DNA from: Ruminococcus sp. zg-924
Lineage (GTDB): Bacteria; Bacillota; Clostridia; Oscillospirales; Acutalibacteraceae
DNA: 64,000 nucleotides
Direction of reading: 5' to 3'
Assembly: GCF_024433635.1 (NCBI RefSeq)
Contig: NZ_WNJZ01000001.1
Location: 1 to 64,000 of the forward strand
Positions 16,682 to 24,460 of this stretch are shown piece by piece (position 1 is the first letter of the stretch; the number at the start of each line of letters is the position of its first letter). Below the pieces are notes generated by a model. It saw only the letters and a program-made list of their open reading frames with translations, had not been told where the DNA came from and ran no database searches. The position numbers and the translations under genes were made by a program.

Positions 16682-17767
16682 TTAGCCGTTTGCCTTTTCA
16701 AACTCAGCCATAAATTTAACGAGTGCGTCAACACCCTCATAAGGCATAGCGTTGTAGATAGACGCTCTCATACCGCCGACCGAACGGTGACCCTTAATAT
16801 TTTCAAAGCCTCTTGCAGAAGCCTCTTTAACAAAGAGTGCGTCAAGGTCTGCATTGCCTGTTACGAACGGTACATTCATAAGTGAACGGTCTTCAGGAAC
16901 TACTGTGCCCTTGAACAGCTTTGAATTGTCGAGGAAATCGTAAAGAAGCTTTGCCTTCTTCTCATTTCTCTCCTTCATTGCCTCAAGGCCGCCAACCTCG
17001 TTCTTAACCCACTCCAAAACGAGCTTTGCAATGTAGATTGTGTAGCACGGCGGTGTGTTGAACATTGAGCCGTTGTCAGCGTGAGTCTTGTAGTTGAACA
17101 TTGTCGGGGTAATATCCATTGCGTCGCCGATAAGGTCATCACGGATAATAACGATTGTAACGCCTGCCGGAGCCATATTCTTCTGAGCACCTGCGTAAAG
17201 AACGCCGAACTTTGAAACGTCAATCGGCTGAGAGAGAATATATGATGAAATGTCGGCAACAAGCGGAACATCGCCTGTCTGCGGCAGCTCGTGGTATGCT
17301 GTACCGTAGATTGTGTTGTTCATACAGATGTGGAAGTAATCCGCATCCTTTGTGAAGGTCTTCGGGTCAAGCTTCGGGATATAAGAGAAGGTCTTATCCT
17401 CAGAAGAAGCAACTACATTTGTGTTGCCGTAGCGAGACGCCTCTTTATATGCCTTTTTAGCCCACTGACCTGTGATAACATAGTCAGCCTTGCCGGACTT
17501 TGTCATAAGGTTCATCGGAACCATTGCAAATTGTGACGAAGCACCGCCCTGCAAGAATAATACTTTATAGTTGTCGGGAATATTCATTACTTCCCTTAAA
17601 AGAGCCTCTGCAGTTTCAATAATTCCGCCGTACACCTTTGAACGGTGTGACATCTCCATAACCGATTGTCCGCTTCCCTCGTAATCGAGCATTTGTGCGG
17701 CAGCTTTTTCAAGCACTGATACAGGCAGCATGGACGGGCCTGCAGAAAAGTTGTAAACTCTGCTCAT
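16682..17767 (-). CDS. serC: phosphoserine aminotransferase
   Basis: This 361-aa PLP enzyme makes O-phosphoserine from 3-phosphohydroxypyruvate and glutamate, the second step of serine synthesis. 'VYNFSAGPSMLP' at the N-terminus, 'LFLQGGASSQFAMVPMNL' (PLP phosphate loop) and 'VLYAGAQKNMAPAGVTIV' with the Schiff-base lysine are diagnostic. 'GHRSVGGMRASIYNAMP' closes the active site. I start at the ATG at 17767, which is preceded by AAAGGA and gives the family's normal 360-362 aa. The in-frame ATG at 17785 has poor ribosome-binding-site spacing. It heads the serC-serA operon. serB, the phosphatase, is not adjacent. Confidence 0.93.
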   Translation of the reverse strand: MSRVYNFSAGPSMLPVSVLEKAAAQMLDYEGSGQSVMEMSHRSKVYGGIIETAEALLREVMNIPDNYKVLFLQGGASSQFAMVPMNLMTKSGKADYVITGQWAKKAYKEASRYGNTNVVASSEDKTFSYIPKLDPKTFTKDADYFHICMNNTIYGTAYHELPQTGDVPLVADISSYILSQPIDVSKFGVLYAGAQKNMAPAGVTIVIIRDDLIGDAMDITPTMFNYKTHADNGSMFNTPPCYTIYIAKLVLEWVKNEVGGLEAMKERNEKKAKLLYDFLDNSKLFKGTVVPEDRSLMNVPFVTGNADLDALFVKEASARGFENIKGHRSVGGMRASIYNAMPYEGVDALVKFMAEFEKANG

Positions 17768-17830
17768 GATAACATATCCTTTCATCTTCTAATAAAAGCA
17801 GACAAAGTCTGCCAAATTGCTAACACTCTA

Positions 17831-17859
17831 ATTATAAGCTTTATAAAGGGTGAAGTCAA
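17831..17859 (-). promoter_or_regulatory. sigma-A promoter of serC-serA
   Basis: On the minus strand TTGACT (17859-17854), 17 bp, TATAAT (17836-17831). Confidence 0.8.
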
Positions 17860-17934
17860 CACAAAAAATGCCTGTAAACCACGAAATTTGCGGCAATATG
17901 CAAGAATAAACTTTAGTCAGTGTATATTAGAGTG

Positions 17935-17975
17935 TAAAAATATATCCTGCGCCATATTATATAATAGACGCAGGA
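17935..17975 (-). terminator. terminator after the Nif3-like gene
   Basis: tcctgcg (17945-17951) pairs with cgcagga (17969-17975) around an AT-rich loop. On the minus strand it is followed by TATATTTTTAC. It is weaker than the neighbouring terminators. Confidence 0.6.
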
Positions 17976-18012
17976 TGAGTAAATGTGATAATTTAACGTC
18001 GAAAAATATTCG

Positions 18013-18762
18013 TCAGATATATTCAGTTAATTCTGTATCGCCGGTTGAAACAACAAATTCAACATCCTGAAAGCGGCTTGAGAGAATTGAAGCAAAAGGT
18101 GCGCATACAATAAACTCAGAACGGTAATGTCCAATGTCGGCAATGCTGATACCCGCATTATAGGCGTCAATAAGCTGATTGTGCTTGATTTCGCCTGTTA
18201 CAAAGGCGTCGATTTTATTTGCGATTTTATAAAGCTCATCTCCGCCTGCTCCTGTGCAAATACCAACTTTTTTTATGCGTTTGCCGGCATCCATATAGCG
18301 CAGCCCCTTACAGCCGAGTTTTTCCTTAACGTGCTTTGCAAAGATTTTAGCCGACATTTCGCATTTTAAAATACCTATCGCAATCGGCTCGTTTTCAATA
18401 GGTTCAATAGCTGCAAGGTCAAGCTTTTTTGCAAGCTGAACGTTTGTGCCGAGCGGTGAAATGTCAAGGTTTGTATGAGCGCATATTGCATTTATTCCTC
18501 TGCTTGCGAGCATATAGGGAACACTGCCTCTGTTGAGCGACTTAAGCGGATTGAAGATAACGGGGTGGTGGCTTATTATAAGCTCACATTCAAGATTGGT
18601 CGCTTCCTCAACAACCGAAGCGGTAATATCAAGGCATACAAGCGCTTTTGTTACAGCTGCGCTTTCATCGCCAACCAGCAGACCGACGTTGTCAAAATCC
18701 ATAGCGCTTGAAAACGGTGCTATTTTGTCTATGTATCCGTAAATTTGCTTAACAGTAGTCAT
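18013..18762 (-). CDS. Nif3-like dinuclear metal centre hexameric protein (DUF34)
   Basis: This 249-aa protein begins MTTVKQIYGYIDKIAPFSSA and carries 'DNVGLLVGD', 'ELIISHHPVIFNPLKSL', 'CAHTNLDISPLGTN' and 'VTGEIKHNQLIDAYNAGIS', the metal-binding His/Asp/Glu positions of the NIF3/YqfO family. Some databases call this 'GTP cyclohydrolase 1 type 2', but the function is not settled. A role near metal or folate chemistry, or with TrmK, has been suggested from gene neighbourhood. The start overlaps the end of trmK by 14 bases, so the pair is translationally coupled, the usual arrangement in Firmicutes. Confidence 0.88.
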   Translation of the reverse strand: MTTVKQIYGYIDKIAPFSSAMDFDNVGLLVGDESAAVTKALVCLDITASVVEEATNLECELIISHHPVIFNPLKSLNRGSVPYMLASRGINAICAHTNLDISPLGTNVQLAKKLDLAAIEPIENEPIAIGILKCEMSAKIFAKHVKEKLGCKGLRYMDAGKRIKKVGICTGAGGDELYKIANKIDAFVTGEIKHNQLIDAYNAGISIADIGHYRSEFIVCAPFASILSSRFQDVEFVVSTGDTELTEYI

Positions 18763-19459
18763 TTTGCCCTCCGTTAATAAAGCTGTTTATTTTGTTTATT
18801 GTGTCCGCCAAATCAGCGGCTATATTTTTGTTGCCTCCGCAAAGAAGACCCTTATGCTTTTTTTGCAGTGACGCCACCACTCTCTCAAGGTACATTCTGT
18901 CAAGCTTCCGTTCAGCCGGATTCAGCTTGCCGACCCTCGCCGAAAAATCAGAAAGAACAACAGTCGTGTTGCAAAAGCAGACAAGCATAACGGTGTAAAT
19001 TCGTCCGTCGCTTTCAACAGCCTGCTCACGCATAATCTCAAAACCGTTCTGACAAAGGTAGGAACGAAGAACCTCAGGACGAGTCATCGGCTGTAAAATA
19101 AGGTGTTTGTCACTGCTTTTGAGCCACTGTGCGGCTTCTATAATAGAGCAGATAAGCTCGCCGCCCATGCCTGCTATTACAATATCACTGCATTCATCAG
19201 CTCTGATTTTTTCAAGTCCGTTTGAAAGCCTTGCCGATATTTTATCCGAAAGGGAGTATTGCTTAATTGTTTCAATTCCGCTTTTAAGCGGACCTTCATT
19301 TATGTCGGCGGCTATGGCGGAATTTATTTTTCCGCTTTGTATAAGGTATACTGGCAGATATGCGTGGTCTGTTCCAATGTCGGCAACAGTCGCACCCTGA
19401 CGGACAAATTCGGCGCAAAGCGATAGCCTGCGGTCAAGCTTTATTTCGTTACTGTTCAA
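18749..19459 (-). CDS. trmK: tRNA (adenine(22)-N1)-methyltransferase
   Basis: This 236-aa SAM enzyme methylates A22 of tRNA. The SAM site is 'GATVADIGTDHAYLPVYLI' near the N-terminus, with 'AADINEGPLKSGIETI' as the acidic loop, then 'DIVIAGMGGELICSIIE' and 'LILQPMTRPEVLRSYL'. I start at the TTG at 19459 because GGAGTG stands 5 bases before it. A further upstream TTG (19477) would include this ribosome binding site. The start lies directly downstream of a hairpin at 19481-19501. It is coupled to the Nif3-like gene. Confidence 0.88.
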   Translation of the reverse strand: MNSNEIKLDRRLSLCAEFVRQGATVADIGTDHAYLPVYLIQSGKINSAIAADINEGPLKSGIETIKQYSLSDKISARLSNGLEKIRADECSDIVIAGMGGELICSIIEAAQWLKSSDKHLILQPMTRPEVLRSYLCQNGFEIMREQAVESDGRIYTVMLVCFCNTTVVLSDFSARVGKLNPAERKLDRMYLERVVASLQKKHKGLLCGGNKNIAADLADTINKINSFINGGQNDYC

Positions 19460-19470
19460 ATAATCACTCC

Positions 19471-19501
19471 AAAACAAAATGGCGTGTCATAAAGGCACGC
19501 C
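19471..19501 (-). terminator. weak hairpin/terminator between DUF1858 gene and trmK
   Basis: ggcgtg (19481-19486) pairs with cacgcc (19496-19501). On the minus strand it is followed by ATTTTGTTTT, ending 5 bases before the trmK ribosome binding site. It may only attenuate. Confidence 0.5.
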
Positions 19502-19528
19502 GGAAGTTTGTTCGGCAAAACTGCCGTA

Positions 19529-19732
19529 TTACTTGTTTGCAAGGTGATTGTTGATTTTCTCAACCATTTCGTCTGCGTCAACACCGTGAACAGCGCAAGC
19601 CTGCTCAAGGGTTTCGCCTCTTGATGCAGGGCAGCCAAGACAGTGCATTCCCATTTCAAAGAAGAATGGTGCTGTTGTTGAGTCAAGGTCGAGAATATCT
19701 CCGATTATTGTGTTTTTATTAATTTCAGCCAT
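19529..19732 (-). CDS. DUF1858-domain small protein
   Basis: This 67-aa protein carries 'TIIGDILDLDSTTAPFFFEMGMHCLGCPASRGETLEQAC', the DUF1858 pattern with its CxxC (C31, C34) and a third Cys near 46. The domain occurs alone or fused to hybrid-cluster and ScdA-like proteins. A redox or metal role is often presumed but unproven. GGAGG precedes the ATG. Its promoter overlaps a perfect inverted repeat. Downstream lie trmK and the Nif3-like gene, separated by a weak hairpin. Confidence 0.85.
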   Translation of the reverse strand: MAEINKNTIIGDILDLDSTTAPFFFEMGMHCLGCPASRGETLEQACAVHGVDADEMVEKINNHLANK

Positions 19733-19757
19733 TATATATTCCTCCGTTTTGTTAATC

Positions 19758-19779
19758 TTAGGATAATATTATATCCTAA
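19758..19779 (-). promoter_or_regulatory. perfect inverted repeat over the -10 of the DUF1858 gene
   Basis: TTAGGATA (19758-19765) and TATCCTAA (19772-19779) are separated by 6 bases and cover the -10 hexamer. Binding here would block transcription, so this is a candidate repressor site. The outer TTAGG...CCTAA resembles DtxR/IdeR-type operators. Confidence 0.6.
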
Positions 19780-19796
19780 AAAGAATATAAAATCAA
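19768..19796 (-). promoter_or_regulatory. sigma-A promoter of the DUF1858 gene
   Basis: On the minus strand TTGATT (19796-19791), 17 bp, TATAAT (19773-19768). Confidence 0.75.
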
Positions 19797-19849
19797 CATA
19801 AAAGTACAAAGCAAAAATAACGCCTGTATTTACAAAGAATTATACAAAA

Positions 19850-19884
19850 AAACACAAAAAATCCCCCGAATAATTTCGGGGGAT
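19850..19884 (-). terminator. terminator of the zinc-ribbon gene
   Basis: atcccccgaa (19861-19870) pairs with ttcgggggat (19875-19884). On the minus strand it is followed by TTTTTTGTG. Confidence 0.85.
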
Positions 19885-19918
19885 AGTTTGCGCATTAAGA
19901 AACCTTTATCAGAAGTAA

Positions 19919-20197
19919 TTAATTCTGCTCCTTCATTCTTGCAAAGCAATCGCTGCAATATACAGGACGGTCTTCTCTTGGCTTGAAAGGAACCTTTGCT
20001 TCTTGTCCGCATGATGCACATGTAGCCGTGAACATCTCACGCTCTGTCTTGTTAGCGTTTTTGCGGGCATCTCTGCAAGCCTTGCATCTCTGCGGCTCGT
20101 TTACAAAGCCCTTTTCCGCATAGAACTCCTGCTCACCTGCTGTGAACACGAACTCGCTGCCGCACTCTTTGCAGGTTAGAGTCTTGTCTTCGTACAT
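19919..20197 (-). CDS. zinc-ribbon domain protein (92 aa)
   Basis: From the ATG at 20197 (GAGGT ahead of it) this 92-aa basic protein has three CxxC knuckles plus one CxxxC: 'LTCKECGSEF', 'PQRCKACRDARKNA', 'TCASCGQEAKVPF' and 'VYCSDCFARM'. 'EFVFTAGEQEFYAEKGF' is the core of a known clostridial zinc-ribbon family ('probable zinc-ribbon' plus CxxC-CxxC tail) with no assigned role. Two structural zinc sites are likely. A longer reading from 20251 adds residues without homology-like character and no better start. It lies downstream of the sigma-factor gene, about 100 bases away, and may be co-transcribed with it. Confidence 0.8.
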   Translation of the reverse strand: MYEDKTLTCKECGSEFVFTAGEQEFYAEKGFVNEPQRCKACRDARKNANKTEREMFTATCASCGQEAKVPFKPREDRPVYCSDCFARMKEQN

Positions 20198-20299
20198 TTG
20201 TTTTACCTCACTTTGGTGAATTTGTTTATCCCTCGAGTGGAGTTGCACCACTGCCTTTGTTTTACAACGCTCTTCGTGAGCTACGGGGACATATATCAG

Positions 20300-20893
20300 T
20301 CAAATGCATCTCAGCTTTTTGCGTATGCGTGATAATGCATTGTCAACTGCCTTAACTGTTGTGTTAAGCGAACGTGCCGTTTGAACATAAGAGCTGCCGC
20401 TTAAATAGTGGGACAAAACCTTTTGCTCAAAGGAGGAAAGAGATTTTTTTATTTTTTTCTGCAAATCGGCAAAGCCCTCGTTGTCAATATACTGCTGTTC
20501 GGGGTTTGCTCCGCCGCCGATGTCTGAAAGCTCGCCGCTGTCTATCGGGACTATGCAGTTGTATGGAATCTTCTTTTTTCGCTTTTCGTTGGCGTAAACC
20601 GATGAAAGCTTGTTGAAAATACAGCGGTTTACGTATGTTTTGAAGCTGACGTTTTTATCTGTTCGGTAACTGTTGACGGCGTGCAGAAATACTATGTAGC
20701 TTTCCTGCACAAGATCGTCCTTATCCTCGAAACTAATGCTTCTTGAAAATTCAGCCGATTTGCCGTAAATTAACGGGGCATATCGTTTTGACAGCGACTC
20801 AAAGGCTGTTTCATTACCGTTGCGAATTCTCTCAATCAGCTGTTCATCGCTTAAGCTATCGTCACCGTTACAGCCGATTTTGTCATTATACAT
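20300..20893 (-). CDS. sigma-70 family RNA polymerase sigma factor, SigH-like
   Basis: This 197-aa sigma factor has region 2 at about residues 15-95 ('LSDEQLIERIRNGNETAFESL', 'DLVQESYIVFLHAVNSYR') and region 4 near the C-terminus ('SGSSYVQTARSLNTTVKAVDNALSRIRKKL'). The region 4 wording is close to B. subtilis SigH, the early-sporulation sigma factor, in which '...VKSIDNALQRVKRKL' is characteristic. The middle segment (about 120-140) is poor in conservation. GAGG precedes the ATG. The promoter is clear. Whether it is the true SigH or a paralogue cannot be settled here; the usual rlmB-sigH-nusG neighbourhood is absent. Confidence 0.8.
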   Translation of the reverse strand: MYNDKIGCNGDDSLSDEQLIERIRNGNETAFESLSKRYAPLIYGKSAEFSRSISFEDKDDLVQESYIVFLHAVNSYRTDKNVSFKTYVNRCIFNKLSSVYANEKRKKKIPYNCIVPIDSGELSDIGGGANPEQQYIDNEGFADLQKKIKKSLSSFEQKVLSHYLSGSSYVQTARSLNTTVKAVDNALSRIRKKLRCI

Positions 20894-20928
20894 ATAATTA
20901 ACCTCGCAGAGAACTCTTTTATAAGCTT

Positions 20929-20957
20929 ATCATACTTTAAATGGGCAAAAATGTCAA
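20929..20957 (-). promoter_or_regulatory. sigma-A promoter of the SigH-like gene
   Basis: On the minus strand TTGACA (20957-20952), 17 bp, TATGAT (20934-20929). Confidence 0.7.
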
Positions 20958-21182
20958 TGGTTTTTTTGAATATATATCACAGACTGTTGTAAATGTTAAT
21001 AAAATCTATTCAATAGTTTAAAAATCGACAAAGTTTGGTAGATTTACATTGAACCTTGATGTTAATTTTTACATAATCTTAATTCAAAATTTGTCAAAAT
21101 TGCGCAGGCAATTTTTTTAGAATATATGATAAAATTTAAGTATATTTTCTAACGTATAAAATTCAGAAAAGAGTTGTAGGAT

Positions 21183-22712
21183 ATGGTAGTACAGAGCAAG
21201 AGCATGGGGCTGTTTGGACTTGATGCGTATGTTATAGATGTAGAGGCAGATGTAACCGGAGGTATGCCGGCTTTTGATATAGTTGGACTTCCGGATACGG
21301 CTGTTAAGGAATCACGTGACAGGGTAAGGGCGTCAATGAAAAATATGGGATTTGATTTTCCGCTTGGGAGAATAACAATTAATTTGGCTCCTGCCGACAC
21401 GAAAAAGGAAGGTCCGTTTTACGATTTGCCGATTTTGGTAACGATTATGCAGTCAACAGGTCAGCTTCTGCCCGTTAATCCAAAATACGCATTTATCGGC
21501 GAGTTATCGCTCGGAGGTCGGCTGCGTGCTGTAAGAGGTGTGCTGCCGATGGTTATAAAGGCGAGGCAGTGCGGCTTTGAGCGTATTTATGTGCCTGCTG
21601 AGAACGGCGCTGAAGGAGCTGTGGTGGAAGGCATTGAGGTAAAGCCTGTTGAAGATATTGTTCAGCTTTACGATGATTTGAGCGGACGGCGTGAGATTCC
21701 GCCTGCAAAGCCGCTTGATGCGCAGGACGAGGATTTGAATGAGTATCCGGATTTTTCACAGGTCAAGGGGCAGCTTGAGGCTAAACGTGCAATGGAGGTT
21801 GCCGCTGCAGGAGGGCATAATATTCTGCTTATAGGACCTCCCGGCTCCGGCAAGAGTATGCTTGCAAAACGATTGCCGTCAATATTGCCTGATATGAGTT
21901 TTGAAGAGATGATAGAAACAACAAAAATACATTCAATAGCAGGTGTGTTGCCGCCGGGTGCTCCGCTTGTTAAGCACAGACCGTTTCGTTCACCGCACCA
22001 CACGGTGTCTGCGGCAGGACTTTCCGGCGGCGGTACTGTTCCAAAGCCGGGTGAGATTTCGCTGGCGCATAACGGCGTGCTGTTTTTGGATGAATTGCCG
22101 GAATTTAACCGTAGCTCTCTTGAGGTGCTTAGGCAGCCGATAGAAGACGGAGTTGTGACAATTTCAAGGGTCAGCGGCTCTCTGTCATACCCGTGTTCGG
22201 TTATGCTTGTTGCCGCAATGAACCCCTGCCCGTGCGGATATTTCGGACACCCTACAAGAAACTGCACCTGTGCTAAGGGGGCTGTACACCGTTATCTTTC
22301 AAGGGTGTCGGGGCCGCTTCTTGACAGGCTTGATTTGCACGTTGAGGTTCCGGCTGTTAATTATGACGAACTTAATTCTGATTTGCCAAGCGAAAGCTCG
22401 GCTGAAATAAAGGCGAGGGTAAACGCCGCAAGACAGCTTCAAAGGCAGAGGTATGTCGGAACAAGCGTGCGGTGCAATGCACGGCTTACTCCGTCAACGC
22501 TGAAGCAGTTTTGTGTTATGGATGACCGTGCGTCAATTATGCTTAAAACAGCGTTTGAGAAAATGGGCTTTTCAGCAAGAGCGTATGACAGGGTGCTTAA
22601 GGTTGCACGAACAATAGCTGACCTTGACGGCTGTGAGGTGATTAATTCCCGTCATATTGCCGAAGCTATACAATATAGAAACCTTGACAGAAAGTATTGG
22701 CAAGGCGTGTAG
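21183..22712 (+). CDS. comM: YifB/ComM-family Mg-chelatase-like AAA+ ATPase
   Basis: This 509-aa protein has an N-terminal Lon-protease-like fold domain ('SMGLFGLDAYVIDVEADVTGGMPAFDIVGLPD' region, 'NLAPADTKKEGPFYDLPI'), then a AAA+ core with Walker A 'LIGPPGSGKSMLAKRLPSILP' and Walker B 'VLFLDELPEF'. A zinc-type cluster 'NPCPCGYFGHPTRNCTC' follows, and the C-terminal Mg-chelatase domain contains 'SARAYDRVLKVARTIADL'. ComM is a hexameric branch-migration helicase that helps integrate DNA taken up in natural transformation. It appears monocistronic. In Clostridia without known competence its role is open. The ribosome binding site is weak (gttgtagg). Confidence 0.92.
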   Translation: MVVQSKSMGLFGLDAYVIDVEADVTGGMPAFDIVGLPDTAVKESRDRVRASMKNMGFDFPLGRITINLAPADTKKEGPFYDLPILVTIMQSTGQLLPVNPKYAFIGELSLGGRLRAVRGVLPMVIKARQCGFERIYVPAENGAEGAVVEGIEVKPVEDIVQLYDDLSGRREIPPAKPLDAQDEDLNEYPDFSQVKGQLEAKRAMEVAAAGGHNILLIGPPGSGKSMLAKRLPSILPDMSFEEMIETTKIHSIAGVLPPGAPLVKHRPFRSPHHTVSAAGLSGGGTVPKPGEISLAHNGVLFLDELPEFNRSSLEVLRQPIEDGVVTISRVSGSLSYPCSVMLVAAMNPCPCGYFGHPTRNCTCAKGAVHRYLSRVSGPLLDRLDLHVEVPAVNYDELNSDLPSESSAEIKARVNAARQLQRQRYVGTSVRCNARLTPSTLKQFCVMDDRASIMLKTAFEKMGFSARAYDRVLKVARTIADLDGCEVINSRHIAEAIQYRNLDRKYWQGV

Positions 22713-22761
22713 AAAACAAACAGCAATTAAATAATAGGGATATTCGTTTTTTGATTAAAAT

Positions 22762-22839
22762 ATGTACTGCTCTGTGTGCAAATTTGAGTTTAGCAAAAAC
22801 ACAACGGTCTGTGCCGCAGGCTCTAACTTAGCGTACTAA
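22762..22839 (+). pseudogene. possible remnant of a zinc-ribbon protein (25 codons)
   Basis: The frame reads MYCSVCKFEFSKNTTVCAAG and stops soon after. It resembles the usual N-terminal zinc ribbon 'YC..C...F.....FC..CG' except that the last knuckle cysteine is missing (CAAG instead of CxxCG), as if one codon were lost. There is no ribosome binding site. It may be decayed or chance. Confidence 0.25.
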
Positions 22840-22936
22840 CAAAAAAACTTAAAAAAATATTCAATATATTTACGCCTGTTGACGGTGATAAATGTAACCA
22901 AAATAGTTAAATTACTTTTGTATAATTCGAATTGTA

Positions 22937-22965
22937 TTGACATTGTTTGACGTTTGTATTATCAT
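22937..22965 (+). promoter_or_regulatory. sigma-A promoter of murA
   Basis: TTGACA (22937-22942), 17 bp, TATCAT (22960-22965). Confidence 0.75.
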
Positions 22966-23097
22966 TTTAAATTAGAAGATTTTGAATAAGATGTTCGATT
23001 TTTGGGATTTGCTCAAAACGATTACTACAGATTTTGAAAGATACCGAAATTTTAGATATATAGTTCAAATGTTAATATATAATGGGAGTGTTCCGAT

Positions 23098-24381
23098 TTG
23101 GACAAATATGTGATAAACGGCGGCAACAAGCTGTATGGCGAGGTCAAAATAGGCGGCGCAAAGAATGCGGCTGTTGCAATTATTCCGGCGGTTGTTCTTG
23201 CCGATTCTCCCTGCAGAATTGAAAACGTTCCTAATATAAGCGATGTTACGCTTATTGCAAACATTTTGCAGGGTTTGGGTGCTACCGTAAGAAATGTCAA
23301 AAAAACTACCCTTGAAATAGATCCGACCACAATATTTACCCACGTTGCAAATTACGATCAGGTTAAAGGTATGAGAGCGTCATACTACCTTTTGGGAGCA
23401 CTTTTGGGTAAATACGGAAAGGCTGAGGTTGCAATGCCCGGCGGCTGTAACTTTGGCGTTCGCCCTATTGATTTGCATCTCAAGGCTTTTGAGGCACTCG
23501 GTGCAAAGCACACACTTAAAAACGGCGTAATAAGCGTTAGCGCAGACAGGCTTTCAGGCAGTAGCATTTATCTTGATGTTGTTTCTGTCGGTGCAACTAT
23601 GAACGCTATGCTTGCCGCTGTTAAGGCTGAGGGCTTAACTGAAATTGAAAACGCCGCAAAGGAGCCGCACATTGTTGATTTGGCGAACTTCTTAAACTCA
23701 ATGGGCGCAAACATAAAGGGAGCAGGTACAGACACAATCAAAATCAGAGGTGTTAAGTCGCTTCACGGCACTACCTATTCTATCATACCCGACCAGATTG
23801 AAGCCGGGACATATATGGTTGCTGCTGCGGCAGCAGGGGGCAATGTGGTTGTAAGCAACGTAATTCCGAAGCACCTTGAGGTAATAAGCGCAAAGCTGAG
23901 GGAAATTGGCGTTGTGGTTGAGGAATATGACGAGGCTGTAAGAATAATAAGCGATGGCAGACTCAAAAAATGTACGATTAAGACTATGCCGCATCCCGGA
24001 TTTCCGACAGATATGCAGCCGCAGTTTGCGGCTCTGCTTACTACGGCACAGGGCATAAGCATAGTAAACGAGAACGTGTGGGAAAACCGCTTTCAGTATG
24101 TATCTGAGCTTGCAAGGCTTGGCGCAAAGATAACCGTGGAGGGGAAAAGAGCGTTTATTGAGGGTGTTGACCACCTTGAGGCTGCGCCTGTTAAGGCAAC
24201 TGATTTAAGAGCAGGAGCCGCTATGGTTATAGCAGGTCTTTGTGCAAGAGGTATAACGGAGATAGAGAACATCGGCTACGTTGAGAGAGGATACGAGAAT
24301 ATTATTGAGAAGCTTCAGAATCTTGGCGCAGACATTGTAAAGAAAAGAACAACCACTACTACACAGGTGATTATAGCATAA
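23098..24381 (+). CDS. murA: UDP-N-acetylglucosamine 1-carboxyvinyltransferase
   Basis: This 427-aa enzyme transfers enolpyruvate from PEP to UDP-GlcNAc, the first committed step of peptidoglycan synthesis. The start is TTG, with gggagtg just ahead. 'GGNKLYGEVKIGGAKNAAV' at the N-terminus contains the catalytic Lys/Asn. 'MPGGCNFGVRPIDLH' carries the PEP-binding cysteine (C117), the fosfomycin target. 'GFPTDMQPQFAALLTTAQG' and 'TDLRAGAAMVIAGLCARG' are the other family motifs. Cys rather than Asp at 117 predicts fosfomycin sensitivity of this copy. Firmicutes often carry a second paralogue, not seen here. Confidence 0.95.
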   Translation: MDKYVINGGNKLYGEVKIGGAKNAAVAIIPAVVLADSPCRIENVPNISDVTLIANILQGLGATVRNVKKTTLEIDPTTIFTHVANYDQVKGMRASYYLLGALLGKYGKAEVAMPGGCNFGVRPIDLHLKAFEALGAKHTLKNGVISVSADRLSGSSIYLDVVSVGATMNAMLAAVKAEGLTEIENAAKEPHIVDLANFLNSMGANIKGAGTDTIKIRGVKSLHGTTYSIIPDQIEAGTYMVAAAAAGGNVVVSNVIPKHLEVISAKLREIGVVVEEYDEAVRIISDGRLKKCTIKTMPHPGFPTDMQPQFAALLTTAQGISIVNENVWENRFQYVSELARLGAKITVEGKRAFIEGVDHLEAAPVKATDLRAGAAMVIAGLCARGITEIENIGYVERGYENIIEKLQNLGADIVKKRTTTTTQVIIA

Positions 24382-24460
24382 TAATTTTGAATGATAGTTT
24401 TAAAGGCTACGGCGGGCTTTGCTTTGCTGCGGCCTTTTTCTCAGCAAAAGAGGTGTTAAT

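Larger units (their letters stand above)
22713..23097. other. intergenic region between comM and murA
   Basis: This 385-base AT-rich gap contains a possible decayed zinc-ribbon mini-ORF (22762-22839) and the murA promoter at 22937-22965, leaving a murA leader of about 125 bases in which I recognise no riboswitch. Confidence 0.55.

Noticed and set aside
20300-20893. Calling the sigma factor sigH outright
   Set aside because: Region 4 is SigH-like but the usual neighbours are missing and the middle region is divergent.
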